From: Vibrio diazotrophicus | GTDB lineage: Bacteria; Pseudomonadota; Gammaproteobacteria; Enterobacterales; Vibrionaceae | NCBI RefSeq assembly: GCF_038452265.1 | Contig: NZ_CP151842.1 | Location: 1,674,001-1,738,000 of the forward strand | Direction of reading: 5' to 3' | DNA: 64,000 bases | Part shown: positions 8,726-17,172 of the stretch, piece by piece | Numbering within the stretch: the first letter of the stretch is position 1 | How the letters are laid out: each line of letters begins with the position of its first letter | Translations under genes and position numbers: made by a program | The notes under the pieces: model-generated | Told to the model about the DNA's origin: nothing | Databases searched by the model: none | Seen by the model: the letters and a program-made list of their open reading frames with translations, nothing else

Positions 8726-9103
8726 TTACTCATGGGCAAGATACCATTTAGCCTTCTGTTCCTTGAAGAAGTTTAACTCTTCGTTTGGAGTAAACGGTGT
8801 ATCAAGTAATCCTAGACTGAACGAAATTTTACCTTCACCAAAACTATCACCAGATTTATGCCACTGAAGAGGAGAGCCACATTTCTTGCAAAACGTTCGT
8901 TGAGTATCAGGCGATGAATTAAAAATACCTATGGCTTCTTGTCCAATCCATTGGAAAGCACCCTGAGCCACAACACCAAATGATGCAAACGCTGCTCCAT
9001 GTGATTTTTTGCACATATCACAATGGCAATGTATTACTTGTTCAATTACACCGTTAATTTCAAAAGAAACGGAACCACACAAACAACTTCCATAATATTT
9101 CAT
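8726..9103 (-). CDS. GFA family (CENP-V/Mss4-like) zinc protein
   Basis: 125-residue protein of the family named after glutathione-dependent formaldehyde-activating enzyme. The zinc-ligand pattern is complete: CLCG near residue 6, CHCDMCKKSHGAAF around 27-40, and CKKCGSPLQW around 75. Many members have no demonstrated formaldehyde activity, so the reaction should be left open. It may be co-transcribed with the downstream GNAT gene. Confidence 0.85.
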   Translation of the reverse strand: MKYYGSCLCGSVSFEINGVIEQVIHCHCDMCKKSHGAAFASFGVVAQGAFQWIGQEAIGIFNSSPDTQRTFCKKCGSPLQWHKSGDSFGEGKISFSLGLLDTPFTPNEELNFFKEQKAKWYLAHE

Positions 9104-9430
9104 TTAACACCTATATCTGCTTGAAGCCTGTCGTGACGCTAATCCATTACTTAAAAATGGTCAAAGAATAGTCAAATAAAATGAAAACGAAGAGCATCGT
9201 AAAAAGAAAAGCGGCAAAACCGTGTTTACGGTGATTGGTACTGGCAATGCTTTGTATACATGAAATCAAGAAGGTATTTACCAGACCTTCGTTCACGGTA
9301 TGAATGGTGCGAAAATGTTCATTCTGATTTGAGTGAGAACAACTATTTTCGCCCATTCTGATTTACCTAATTAACCGTTTGATAATTCACTCATGTCATT
9401 CTGACTCTCTGTGAGAATTTCCAATCAGTT
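9104..9430. other. Intergenic region downstream of the fdh operon
   Basis: 327 bp. A 69-codon minus-strand frame and two short plus-strand frames (from 9181 and 9260) exist but lack ribosome-binding sites and family resemblance. The motif CATTCTGAY occurs three times (9320, 9354, 9397). I find no clear terminator for the fdh operon. Confidence 0.45.
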
Positions 9431-9868
9431 TTATAAGTTTGGCCCTTTAGAGGGCGCATGAGGAATATTGTTTCTCAACTGCTGCATCCCTTTAACCATT
9501 CGCACAAACCAAAGTGAAATAGCAAACAAAGCGATTAATGCTCCGACATAGGGAATAGCGCCACCAACGGTCGTTAACCATGAATGTGCGTACCAGTAAC
9601 GATTAACGCCCATGATAAGCCCGTTGGTAGTGGCAACAGTGACAATCAGTACCACAAAGAAAGTTAAAAAGAGGAAGAAGCTGCGGATCAAACCATAGTA
9701 ATGAGAGTTTGCGACTTCCCCATCCTCGTTTTTATCCAGACGATATCCGGCATAAATAATGCCGATAACGCCGGAGATTAGACAGGTGAACGGAGTTAAC
9801 AAATTCGCGATATAAACGAACCACACTGACTTGTTATCCGAAGCTTGCATAGTATTAGCGCTTGTCAT
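9431..9868 (-). CDS. Small membrane protein at the end of the fdh operon
   Basis: About 145 residues from the ATG at 9868 (MTSANTMQASDNKSVW), which overlaps the last 14 bases of the gamma-subunit gene and has a GGGGGAG eight bases upstream. Hydrophobic segments are visible in VYIANLLTPFTCLISGVIGIIY, in SFFLFLTFFVVLIVTVATTNGLIMG and in IPYVGALIALFAISLWFV, suggesting about four helices. The layout resembles DUF4870-type membrane proteins, but I do not firmly recognise the family. Tight coupling suggests a role with the membrane-bound dehydrogenase, perhaps assembly or anchoring; that is inference. Confidence 0.75.
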   Translation of the reverse strand: MTSANTMQASDNKSVWFVYIANLLTPFTCLISGVIGIIYAGYRLDKNEDGEVANSHYYGLIRSFFLFLTFFVVLIVTVATTNGLIMGVNRYWYAHSWLTTVGGAIPYVGALIALFAISLWFVRMVKGMQQLRNNIPHAPSKGPNL

Positions 9869-10934
9869 GCATTGGCTCCCCCATCGGTGGAGATTGAGTC
9901 TTGTTAGAAACGGCATCCGCTTCTTCAATTTCTCCTTTGGCTTTCATTTCCTCATACCATAAATCGTGATGCTCTTTAGCCCACGTTTCATCGACTTTGC
10001 CCGTCACCATGCCTTCTAATGCGCCTTCCATACCAAACAAGCCGATATAGATATGGAACACGAAACCACAGATTAAAATCAGTGCCGAGAACATGTGGAC
10101 AAGGTTAGACATCTCCATGTCGCGACGAGTTTGACCAAAGATAGGGAAATCAAGGAACAAACCGCTCACAGCGGCGAAAGCACCAAACACAATCAACAAC
10201 CAGTAAACCGCTTTTTCACCAGCGTTAGAGAACCCAGCAGATGGATGTGTACCTTTATGCTTACCAACCATTCCACCCAGTTTCATTGCCCATTGAACAT
10301 CCACTTTAGTGAACAGCGATTTACGCCACCACTTGAGCAGGATAAACACTAGCAGCACAAAGAACAGAGGCCCTACATAGTTGTGATACTGTTTTGCGGC
10401 GAAAACGATGTAACCCCATAAGTCAGTTGGGATGTAAGGTTTCAAAAAATGCTTACCGTAAACCAGCATCAAACCACTGAATGCTAACGTCAGGAAAGTA
10501 AAGGCCATTGACCAATGCAGCGCCCTATCTAGTCGCGACCAGCGATTTAGTTTTCTCCCCGTTCTTGGTTTGCTCAACATGATTGGGCCAACAATCACAT
10601 ACGCCAGAATAACCAAAGCAATACTGCCGAAAATCGCGACAGCACCCGCAGGAGACATCCATTTCTCTTTCAAAATAAACCACGTTTCGCCCGGTTTACT
10701 GATCAGAACACCATGCTCAGGAGACTGAGAGGTAGTATATCCAGACACTCCTTGACGGACTTGTCGCCAGTAATCAGCACCAGCAAGTTGGCTCATCTCA
10801 CTCTGCGCAACATCTGCCTTGCCATTTACGGCTTTGCCACCCTCTTCTGCGAACGCAGGCGGAAAAGCCAAGCACAGCAGTGCTGCCAATAAAGGCAGCA
10901 CTCGACCAGCAGCGCGAACAATTAAATTTCGCAT
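9855..10934 (-). CDS. fdhC: Formate dehydrogenase gamma subunit (cytochrome b556)
   Basis: Membrane anchor that passes electrons from the iron-sulfur subunit to quinone through b-type haems. 359 residues, longer than the E. coli FdoI type because of an N-terminal extension with a signal peptide (VLPLLAALLCLAFPPAFA). A membrane segment (AVAIFGSIALVILAYVIV) precedes the core. The core has LDRALHWSMAFTFLTLAFSG, KQYHNYVGPLFFVLLVF and LVHMFSALILICGFVFHIYIG, which carry the expected haem-ligand histidines. The ATG is preceded by GGAG. The gene begins six bases after the beta-subunit stop. Confidence 0.93.
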   Translation of the reverse strand: MRNLIVRAAGRVLPLLAALLCLAFPPAFAEEGGKAVNGKADVAQSEMSQLAGADYWRQVRQGVSGYTTSQSPEHGVLISKPGETWFILKEKWMSPAGAVAIFGSIALVILAYVIVGPIMLSKPRTGRKLNRWSRLDRALHWSMAFTFLTLAFSGLMLVYGKHFLKPYIPTDLWGYIVFAAKQYHNYVGPLFFVLLVFILLKWWRKSLFTKVDVQWAMKLGGMVGKHKGTHPSAGFSNAGEKAVYWLLIVFGAFAAVSGLFLDFPIFGQTRRDMEMSNLVHMFSALILICGFVFHIYIGLFGMEGALEGMVTGKVDETWAKEHHDLWYEEMKAKGEIEEADAVSNKTQSPPMGEPMHDKR

Positions 10935-10940
10935 AGGCTA

Positions 10941-11549
10941 CTAGCTCCTTGTTGCGTCATAGGAAAGATCTTCACCATTAGTCCAGCCAGCACCTTTTGC
11001 GCCACGCTCAACAACACGTTGACGGAAGATATCTGAAACTGTCTCTGCATCACCCGCCATAAGCGCTTTGGTTGAACACAGTGAAGCACACATTGGAAGT
11101 TTGCCTTCCGCAATGCGGTTCGCACCGTATTTTTTACGTTCTTCTTCAGAGCCCACTTCCGTTTCAGGGCCACCTGCACAGAAAGTACATTTGTCCATTT
11201 TTCCACGCTCACCAAATGCAGTTTGCTTAGGAAATTGAGGTGCACCGAATGGGCAAGCGAAAAGGCAGTAGCCACAACCGATACAAAGATCTTTGTTGTG
11301 CAGAACAATACCGTCTTCCGTGTGTACGAAACAGTCTGCTGGGCAAACTGCCATACAAGGCGCATCGGTACAGTGCATACACGCAACAGAGATCGAGTTT
11401 TCACCCGGCTCACCATCATTGAGTGTTACAACGCGTCTACGTTGGATACCCCACTCTAATGCGTCGTCGTTTTCGTTTTTACATGCAGTCACACAACCGT
11501 TGCATTCGATGCAGCGCTTGGTGTCACATAGGAATTTCATTCTAGCCAT
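10941..11549 (-). CDS. fdhB: Formate dehydrogenase beta (iron-sulfur) subunit
   Basis: Electron-transfer subunit, 202 residues, with four [4Fe-4S] cysteine groups: CDTKRCIECNGCVTACK, CMHCTDAPCMAVCP, CIGCGYCLFACPFGAP and the CTFCAGG group that closes with CASLC. It is shorter than E. coli FdoH and lacks that protein's C-terminal membrane helix, as in other FdhABC-type enzymes. AGGAG lies seven bases before the ATG. It sits between the catalytic and cytochrome subunits with gaps under 12 bases, so the three are one translational block. Confidence 0.95.
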   Translation of the reverse strand: MARMKFLCDTKRCIECNGCVTACKNENDDALEWGIQRRRVVTLNDGEPGENSISVACMHCTDAPCMAVCPADCFVHTEDGIVLHNKDLCIGCGYCLFACPFGAPQFPKQTAFGERGKMDKCTFCAGGPETEVGSEEERKKYGANRIAEGKLPMCASLCSTKALMAGDAETVSDIFRQRVVERGAKGAGWTNGEDLSYDATRS

Positions 11550-11560
11550 CGCGGTGCTCC

Positions 11561-14416
11561 TTACGCTTTACGGATGTTACATAGTGTGACTTTAGTTTCT
11601 TGCATCTGAGTCGTTGGATCGTAACCGTAAGTGGTTGCAATGTTCGCTGACTCGCCAACAACATATGGCTGTGTACCTTCTGGGTACCTGCCTCTTAGGT
11701 CTTCACCTTGGAACTTCCCACCGAAGTGGAACGGAATGAATGCCATTCCCGGACGTACACGACGAGTAACCATAGCTTTAACGTGAATGCGCCCTTTCTC
11801 CGCGCCTTCAACCCAAACCATATCGCCATCTTTGAAGCCTAAATCGTTGGCATCTTTAGGGTTGACCTCAACAAACATCTCTTGTTGAAGCTCTGCTAGC
11901 CATGGGTTTGAACGTGTCTCATCACCGCCACCTTCATACTCAACCAAACGACCAGAAGTCAGAATGATTGGGTATTCTTTCGATTTATCCTGATCCTGAA
12001 TGGATTTATATAGCGTTGGCAGACGATAGATAGACTCTGCATCATCCCAAGTCGGATAATCCGCAATCAAATCTCTGCGTGGTGTGTATAAAGGTTCACG
12101 GTGTAGCGGCACACGGTCTGGGAACTCCCATACAATGGTACGAGCTTTCGCATTACCAAACGGAATACAGCCATGCTTGATCGCCACGCGCTGAATACCG
12201 CCAGACAAGTCGGTTTTCCAGTTTTTACCTTCCGCTTCTGCTTTCTCTTCAGGGGTAAGATCATCCCACCAACCAAGATGTTGCAGTAGCTTAGCGCTAA
12301 ACTCTGGATATCCGTCTTCGATCTCACTTCCTTTTGAGAAGCTATCTTCAGCAAGTAAGTTCTTACCTTCGAACTCGACACCGTAACGAGCACGGAAATT
12401 ACCGCCACCTTCTGCAACAGTTTTGGACGTGTCATAAAGAATATGAGTGCCTGGGTGTTTCATCTCTGGTGTGCCCCAACATGGCCAAGGCAAGCCGTAG
12501 GTTTCACCGTTCACTGGTCCACCCTCGGCTGAAAGCGTTGTTTTATGAAAGGTGTGCCAGTTTTGTTGATGCGCTTTCAAGCGTTCCGGACTTTGTCCTG
12601 TATAGCCAACCGTCCACATCCCTTTATTAAATTCACGAGTGATGTCTTCGATGACTGGTTGGTTATTTTCGACTTTAATGTGCTTAAACAGCTGATCTGC
12701 GAAACCCAGTTTGCTTGAAAGCAAATACATGATTTCGTGGTCTGGTTTCGAATCAAATAAAGGCTCAATGACTTGGTCACGCCACTGAATAGATCGGTTA
12801 GATGCAGTCACACTACCGTGAGTTTCGAACTGAGTTGTTGCTGGAAGAAGATAAACGCCATCTGTACGGTCGTTCATTACAGCCGCGACCGTTGGATATG
12901 GGTCGACAATGACCATCATGTCCAATTTCTTCATCGCTTTTCTCATTTCAACGCCACGAGTTTGCGAGTTTACAGCATGCCCCCAGTAGAACATGGCGCG
13001 AATGTTGTCGTTCTGCTCGATATTAGATTTGTCTTCGAGCACGCCATCAATCCAACGCGATACAGGAATACCCATATTATTCATTGGCTTGTGACCTCGA
13101 TACTCTTTCTGGTCGAATCGATTTTTAATCCACTCGAAATCGACATCCCACACGCGAGCCCAATGCTTCCAAGAACCATCAAGTAAGCCGTAGTAACCCG
13201 GAAGAGTATGAGAAAGTACGCCTAGGTCGGTTGCACCTTGAACGTTATCGTGACCACGGAAGATATTTGCACCGCCACCAGATTTGCCTAGGTTTCCAAG
13301 AGCCAATTCGAGCACACAGTATGCACGAGTGTTGTTGTTACCTGTGGTGTGCTGAGTACCACCCATACACCAGACCACACAACCAGGACGGTTTTCTGAT
13401 AGCAATTTCGCCGTGTGATAAACGTCTTCTTCGCTCACGCCCGTAACGCGCTCAACCTCTTTAGGGTTCCATTTCGCCACTTCAGAGCGAATTTCATCCA
13501 TACCGAATACACGCTGACGAATGAATTCTTTATCTTCCCACTGGTTATTAAATATGTGCCATAGCAAACCCCAGATAAATGCCACGTCAGTACCTGGACG
13601 CAAAGCGACGAAATGATCCGCTTTTGCCGCAGTACGGGTACGTCTTGGGTCAGCGACAACAATCTTACAGTTGTTCTTTTCTTTGGCGATTAAGATATGT
13701 TGCATCGCCACTGGGTGAGCTTCCGCAGGGTTCGAACCAATGAACAGAATCGATTTGCTGTTATGCATATCGTTAAAAGAGTTGGTCATCGCCCCGTAGC
13801 CCCAAGTGTTTGCTACACCGGCTACTGTTGTCGAGTGACAAATACGCGCTTGGTGGTCAACGTTATTGGTGCCCCATAGCGAAGCCATTTTTCTGAACAA
13901 ATACGCTTGTTCGTTGCTGTGTTTCGCGCTGCCAAGCCAGTAAACAGAATCAGGACCTGACTCTTCACGGATTTTCAGAACATTGTCGCCGATTTCGTTA
14001 ATGGCTTGATCCCATGAGATCTTTTTCCATTTACCGTTTTCGAGTTTCATCGGGTATTTCAGACGACGCTCACCATGACCATGTTCACGAAGAGCTGCAC
14101 CTTTTGCACAGTGTCCACCGGCGTTAAATGGGTGGTCAAATGCGGGTTCCTGACCTGTCCAAACGCCATTTTGAACTTCAGCGTAGATACCACAACCCAC
14201 AGAACAGTGAGAACAGATGGTGCGCTTCACTTCAGTTTTGGCATTGCGATCAACTTCTTCCGCTTGCGCCTTTTTGATCATTCCCGGAGCAAACATGCTT
14301 GCACCGACAACCGCACCACCAGCAGCTAAAGAGCTGTTTTTCATGAAGGCACGACGGCTAATTCCGAGCTGATTCTTTTCTTTTGTTACGTTATCAGAAC
14401 GTTTAGTTAGTCTCAT
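11561..14416 (-). CDS. fdhA: Formate dehydrogenase alpha (catalytic) subunit, Cys type
   Basis: Oxidises formate to CO2 at a Mo- or W-bis-MGD centre on the periplasmic side. 951 residues from the ATG at 14416, which has GGAG upstream. A Tat signal is plain (SRRAFMKNSS, Arg 21-22, then a hydrophobic stretch ending KAQA). A [4Fe-4S] motif CSHCSVGCG lies near residue 66. The active-site segment reads QARICHSTT with Cys193 where E. coli enzymes carry selenocysteine, so no SECIS element is needed. The C-terminal MGD-binding domain is complete (MVWVEGAEKGRI). TorD-like chaperone, FdhX, FdhD and cofactor genes are all nearby. Confidence 0.97.
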   Translation of the reverse strand: MRLTKRSDNVTKEKNQLGISRRAFMKNSSLAAGGAVVGASMFAPGMIKKAQAEEVDRNAKTEVKRTICSHCSVGCGIYAEVQNGVWTGQEPAFDHPFNAGGHCAKGAALREHGHGERRLKYPMKLENGKWKKISWDQAINEIGDNVLKIREESGPDSVYWLGSAKHSNEQAYLFRKMASLWGTNNVDHQARICHSTTVAGVANTWGYGAMTNSFNDMHNSKSILFIGSNPAEAHPVAMQHILIAKEKNNCKIVVADPRRTRTAAKADHFVALRPGTDVAFIWGLLWHIFNNQWEDKEFIRQRVFGMDEIRSEVAKWNPKEVERVTGVSEEDVYHTAKLLSENRPGCVVWCMGGTQHTTGNNNTRAYCVLELALGNLGKSGGGANIFRGHDNVQGATDLGVLSHTLPGYYGLLDGSWKHWARVWDVDFEWIKNRFDQKEYRGHKPMNNMGIPVSRWIDGVLEDKSNIEQNDNIRAMFYWGHAVNSQTRGVEMRKAMKKLDMMVIVDPYPTVAAVMNDRTDGVYLLPATTQFETHGSVTASNRSIQWRDQVIEPLFDSKPDHEIMYLLSSKLGFADQLFKHIKVENNQPVIEDITREFNKGMWTVGYTGQSPERLKAHQQNWHTFHKTTLSAEGGPVNGETYGLPWPCWGTPEMKHPGTHILYDTSKTVAEGGGNFRARYGVEFEGKNLLAEDSFSKGSEIEDGYPEFSAKLLQHLGWWDDLTPEEKAEAEGKNWKTDLSGGIQRVAIKHGCIPFGNAKARTIVWEFPDRVPLHREPLYTPRRDLIADYPTWDDAESIYRLPTLYKSIQDQDKSKEYPIILTSGRLVEYEGGGDETRSNPWLAELQQEMFVEVNPKDANDLGFKDGDMVWVEGAEKGRIHVKAMVTRRVRPGMAFIPFHFGGKFQGEDLRGRYPEGTQPYVVGESANIATTYGYDPTTQMQETKVTLCNIRKA

Positions 14417-14426
14417 CTGCGAGCTC

Positions 14427-14630
14427 CTATAGCGTGTCGTAGTAATCACGAATGTGTTGTGTCTCGTGATAACCTTCTTTTTTAGTGGTAGGTACATTCA
14501 AAGACGGTTCTTGCGCACTGACACTCTGAGAAACTGTTGCGCCTACAGCGCCAGCAACCGCGGCAGTTCCAAGTCCTTTGAGCAGGTCACGTCTGCTTTT
14601 ATCGATGTCTTGTTGTTGTTTTTTCATCAT
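14427..14630 (-). CDS. fdhX: Formate dehydrogenase region Tat-signal protein FdhX
   Basis: 67-residue protein that is mostly a twin-arginine signal: KSRRDLLKGLGTAAVAGAVG, then SAQEPSLNV and a short polar tail. This matches the small formate-dehydrogenase-associated Tat proteins usually encoded just before fdhA; the stop lies 10 bases before the fdhA start. Such proteins are thought to assist assembly or export of the enzyme, but a biochemical role is not established. Two adjacent ATG codons could start it. Confidence 0.88.
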   Translation of the reverse strand: MMKKQQQDIDKSRRDLLKGLGTAAVAGAVGATVSQSVSAQEPSLNVPTTKKEGYHETQHIRDYYDTL

Positions 14631-14690
14631 TGCTTCCTTATCTCGTCCCTATTGTTGCCAACAAGGTAAGTCTGAAAGCGCTTTACGCGC

Positions 14691-15305
14691 TTATTCAGTC
14701 AGGTTCTTTACTTCTATTTTGTGAGTATTACGTTTACTTACCTTTGCCTCGGTAAATGACACATTTTCTAAGGACAAAAATGCACGCATTAAGGTGGCAA
14801 CTGCATGGTAATAACGGGTGTGTTGCGCTTCGGTAATTTGAACAGCAAGACGTTCATACCAAGGCGCTAAATGACGATTGAAAAATGATTGTTGAACGGA
14901 TTCCGGCTGTTCGCACAAATACGCCATGGTTTCGCAAAGCGCTGAAATATGATCTTCAGGCTCTTTCACATTTTCACTTCGCTCTAAACCTAGCTGACTT
15001 AAATGTGTACGAATTTCCGCCAAAGGCTTTTCCATTAGCGAGCCAGTTAAATGCCAAGATGCAAAAGGTACGACTTCCCCCCGACCAATACCGATAAACA
15101 GTTCTTGGTACTCATCTTCAAGTTGCTCAACATTAGCATTCTTAGACGCATGAACGATTTCAGACCAAGCCTGAGCCATAGGCGTACCGTTGTCTTCAAA
15201 CTCTAACTCAGAGAGAAAATCGAGCAGTTCTTTGCTAGGCGCTTGGCGAAATAGCGTCGCCAATAACAGATAGATATCTGAACGCATTGATTGTGCCTGT
15301 TCCAT
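14691..15305 (-). CDS. TorD/DmsD-family molybdoenzyme chaperone
   Basis: 204-residue cytoplasmic chaperone expected to bind the FdhA Tat signal and hold the apo-enzyme for cofactor insertion. Family signatures are DEYQELFIGIGRGEVVPFASWHLTG and the E-P-x-D-H box (EPEDHISALCETMAYL). AGGAG precedes the ATG. The gene follows the ferredoxin-like gene by nine bases. The last 20 residues (SKRNTHKIEVKNLTE) are polar and not obviously part of the fold. Confidence 0.9.
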   Translation of the reverse strand: MEQAQSMRSDIYLLLATLFRQAPSKELLDFLSELEFEDNGTPMAQAWSEIVHASKNANVEQLEDEYQELFIGIGRGEVVPFASWHLTGSLMEKPLAEIRTHLSQLGLERSENVKEPEDHISALCETMAYLCEQPESVQQSFFNRHLAPWYERLAVQITEAQHTRYYHAVATLMRAFLSLENVSFTEAKVSKRNTHKIEVKNLTE

Positions 15306-15314
15306 TTCCTTCTC

Positions 15315-16976
15315 CTAATATCTCAGCTGTTGTTCTGGGTCGTTAGCCATAGACTCAAATACATCAATCACACGGCAGTCTTCACACATAGCAATACGGT
15401 TCAAAGCTTCCGCAGTAGCAAAGTGTGAGTGACCTTGTAACTTATTCTGCAACATAGTGATCATAGATTGAGGGGCGAATGGCTTATGGCAGCGCAGACA
15501 TTTCGCTGGTTCTTCCTGATGGAGCGTGATCGCCGATTGACGAGCTGCTTTATCCCAGTTCATTTGCTTAACACTTGTTAGAGCATTTTCAGGACAAGCT
15601 TTGATACACAAGCCACATTGAACGCAGTCTTGTTCAACAAACTTAATCCCCGGAATATCACCTTCATGATGAAGCGCTCTTGTTGGACACACAGCAACGC
15701 ATCCCATACATAAAGTACAGTCTTTGGTTGAACACTCTATCGCGCCGTAAACTGAAGAGGCTTCTAATGGCTGCGCCACTTTCTCTAAGTTGAATTGTTC
15801 AGCAAGTGCATCAAGCGAGGTAAATAGACGGGCACGCTTGTTCCCTTCTAACTCACCTAAACGTAATTGAAGATCGTCGGTGATTAGGTTTGGAGCCCCT
15901 TCGCGAAGCGACTCTAAGTAGAGGATGTTTATTGTCTCTTTCGCTAGGCCTAACTGAGAAAGCAATGTTTGAGCGGTTGCGACTTCTTGTTCCAGAATAC
16001 GTTGAATGGTTTTCGGCATTCGACGACTGGCAGCAAAAAGAACTTGAGTCGCTCCATTGGTTAATGCGGCAAACCAAGTATCAATACCGACAGATGGCAG
16101 TTCATCGACCGTCACTGGAATAACGTTTTCTGGTAGTGCCTTTAACGCCATCAGGTTATACGTCTCATGTTCTGAGCTACAAATCAGAACGACAGGTTTT
16201 TCACCGCCCGCTTGAAAATAGTTTTTAAGCAAACGTTCGATAAACTTTTGTGTCTCTTTAGGTGTGGGTAATGCGTAATGAATAGCTTCGGTAGGACAAG
16301 CGGTGGCACAAGTTCCGACGCCTTGGCATAGATAAGGGTTAATCTCAATTCTATGACCTGTTTTGTCTGAACCTTCGCTTGATAACGCACCCGCAGGACA
16401 GGCATCCACACAGCGTTCACAACCTTTTACACCGCGTGAACTGTGCGCGCATAAATCGGTATCAAGTCGGAAATATTTAGGTTTATCAAAAGTGCCGACC
16501 AAATTTGGGATTTGCTCAAGTGCGTCAGCCAGTTTTGGATAACCTCGCCCTACAGGGAAATACCCCGGAACAGGAACTTCTTCCGTCATGACGCCATTCA
16601 GAGACATATCAAGGATGATATCGAACGAATCTTTTCCTATAGCGACTTTTGAAAGGCTGGTTGTGACACCATGGTTTTGTACCAGCACATCAAAACTGCC
16701 GAGGTATCCACTAATTTGAACGCTATCTGCAAAGTAGATATTGGCTTCTTTGCCCTTTTCCCCATCTATGGAGAGCAAAGAAACAGATTGAACTTGAGGT
16801 AATTGTTCTGCGATACGTTCAATCAGACTGGTAGGCCCAATAATCAGAGTATCGCCAGAGGACTCATAACTCACCGTGGGAGGAATGAGGTTAGATAATT
16901 CGACGGTATTTTCAATGGCAGAGTACCGCGCGATTCCATTTTGCGAAGTCGATTGTTGTAAGTATTGTTTTAGCAT
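15315..16976 (-). CDS. Multi-cluster 4Fe-4S ferredoxin-type protein, first gene of the fdh operon
   Basis: 553 residues from the ATG at 16976 (MLKQYLQQSTSQNG), with GGAAG upstream; an in-frame ATG nine codons earlier has no such site. Four ferredoxin motifs are visible: CERCVDACPAGAL, CQGVGTCATACPTEAI, CTLCMGCVAVCPTRAL and CVQCGLCIKACPENAL. A further C-terminal Cys pair set (CLRCHKP, CEDCRV) may hold metal. The middle part (KPVVLICSSEHETYNLMA) resembles HdrA/FdhB-type flavoprotein-associated regions but lacks a recognised catalytic motif. It probably shuttles electrons for the formate dehydrogenase; the partner is unknown. Confidence 0.88.
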   Translation of the reverse strand: MLKQYLQQSTSQNGIARYSAIENTVELSNLIPPTVSYESSGDTLIIGPTSLIERIAEQLPQVQSVSLLSIDGEKGKEANIYFADSVQISGYLGSFDVLVQNHGVTTSLSKVAIGKDSFDIILDMSLNGVMTEEVPVPGYFPVGRGYPKLADALEQIPNLVGTFDKPKYFRLDTDLCAHSSRGVKGCERCVDACPAGALSSEGSDKTGHRIEINPYLCQGVGTCATACPTEAIHYALPTPKETQKFIERLLKNYFQAGGEKPVVLICSSEHETYNLMALKALPENVIPVTVDELPSVGIDTWFAALTNGATQVLFAASRRMPKTIQRILEQEVATAQTLLSQLGLAKETINILYLESLREGAPNLITDDLQLRLGELEGNKRARLFTSLDALAEQFNLEKVAQPLEASSVYGAIECSTKDCTLCMGCVAVCPTRALHHEGDIPGIKFVEQDCVQCGLCIKACPENALTSVKQMNWDKAARQSAITLHQEEPAKCLRCHKPFAPQSMITMLQNKLQGHSHFATAEALNRIAMCEDCRVIDVFESMANDPEQQLRY

Positions 16977-17030
16977 TTGCTCGCTTCCAGTGTTTATCCA
17001 CACACTTTTTATCTGGATATGAACCTACAT

Positions 17031-17048
17031 TAGCAAATAGCGTTCCAA
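17031..17048 (-). promoter_or_regulatory. Sigma-54 promoter of the fdh operon
   Basis: The minus strand reads TTGGAACGCTATTTGCTA; GG (17046-17045) and GC (17034-17033) are 10 bases apart. One mismatch to TGGCACG-N4-TTGCW. It predicts a start near 17021 and a leader of about 45 bases before the ferredoxin-like gene. Confidence 0.78.
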
Positions 17049-17118
17049 GAAAACTTTTCAATATTTACAACAAGATACAAGGATAACACTAAGCTAATTA
17101 AGGGCATTATTATCTTGT

Positions 17119-17133
17119 GTGACAATTTGTCCC
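17119..17133. promoter_or_regulatory. Putative enhancer dyad (UAS) for the fdh operon
   Basis: GTGACAATTTGTCCC is an imperfect dyad whose centre lies about 80 bp upstream of the -24 element. A near-identical 15-mer (13 of 15 identical) is found upstream of tupA. Probable binding site of the sigma-54-dependent response regulator encoded at 24819-26273. Confidence 0.6.
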
Positions 17134-17172
17134 AACTGCTAACTTACCGTTTAGTCAAAATGTACCTATGAT

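Noticed and set aside
8254..9103. GNAT and GFA genes side by side as possible integron cassettes.
   Set aside because: No attC-like imperfect palindrome or conserved core sites flank them, and no integrase is present.
9147..9356. A 69-codon minus-strand frame downstream of the fdh operon, ending in a hydrophobic stretch.
   Set aside because: No ribosome-binding site, no family resemblance, and the composition looks like a chance frame in A+T-rich DNA.
9181..9358. Two short plus-strand frames (from 9181, 17 codons; from 9260, 33 codons).
   Set aside because: Neither has a ribosome-binding site; I could not tell them from chance.
13820..13860. Possible selenocysteine codon in fdhA.
   Set aside because: The active-site codon is TGT (Cys193); there is no in-frame TGA, so no selenocysteine.
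11223..14329. Numerous open frames on the plus strand opposite fdhA and fdhB.
   Set aside because: Shadow frames of strongly coding minus-strand genes, with no ribosome sites or family matches.
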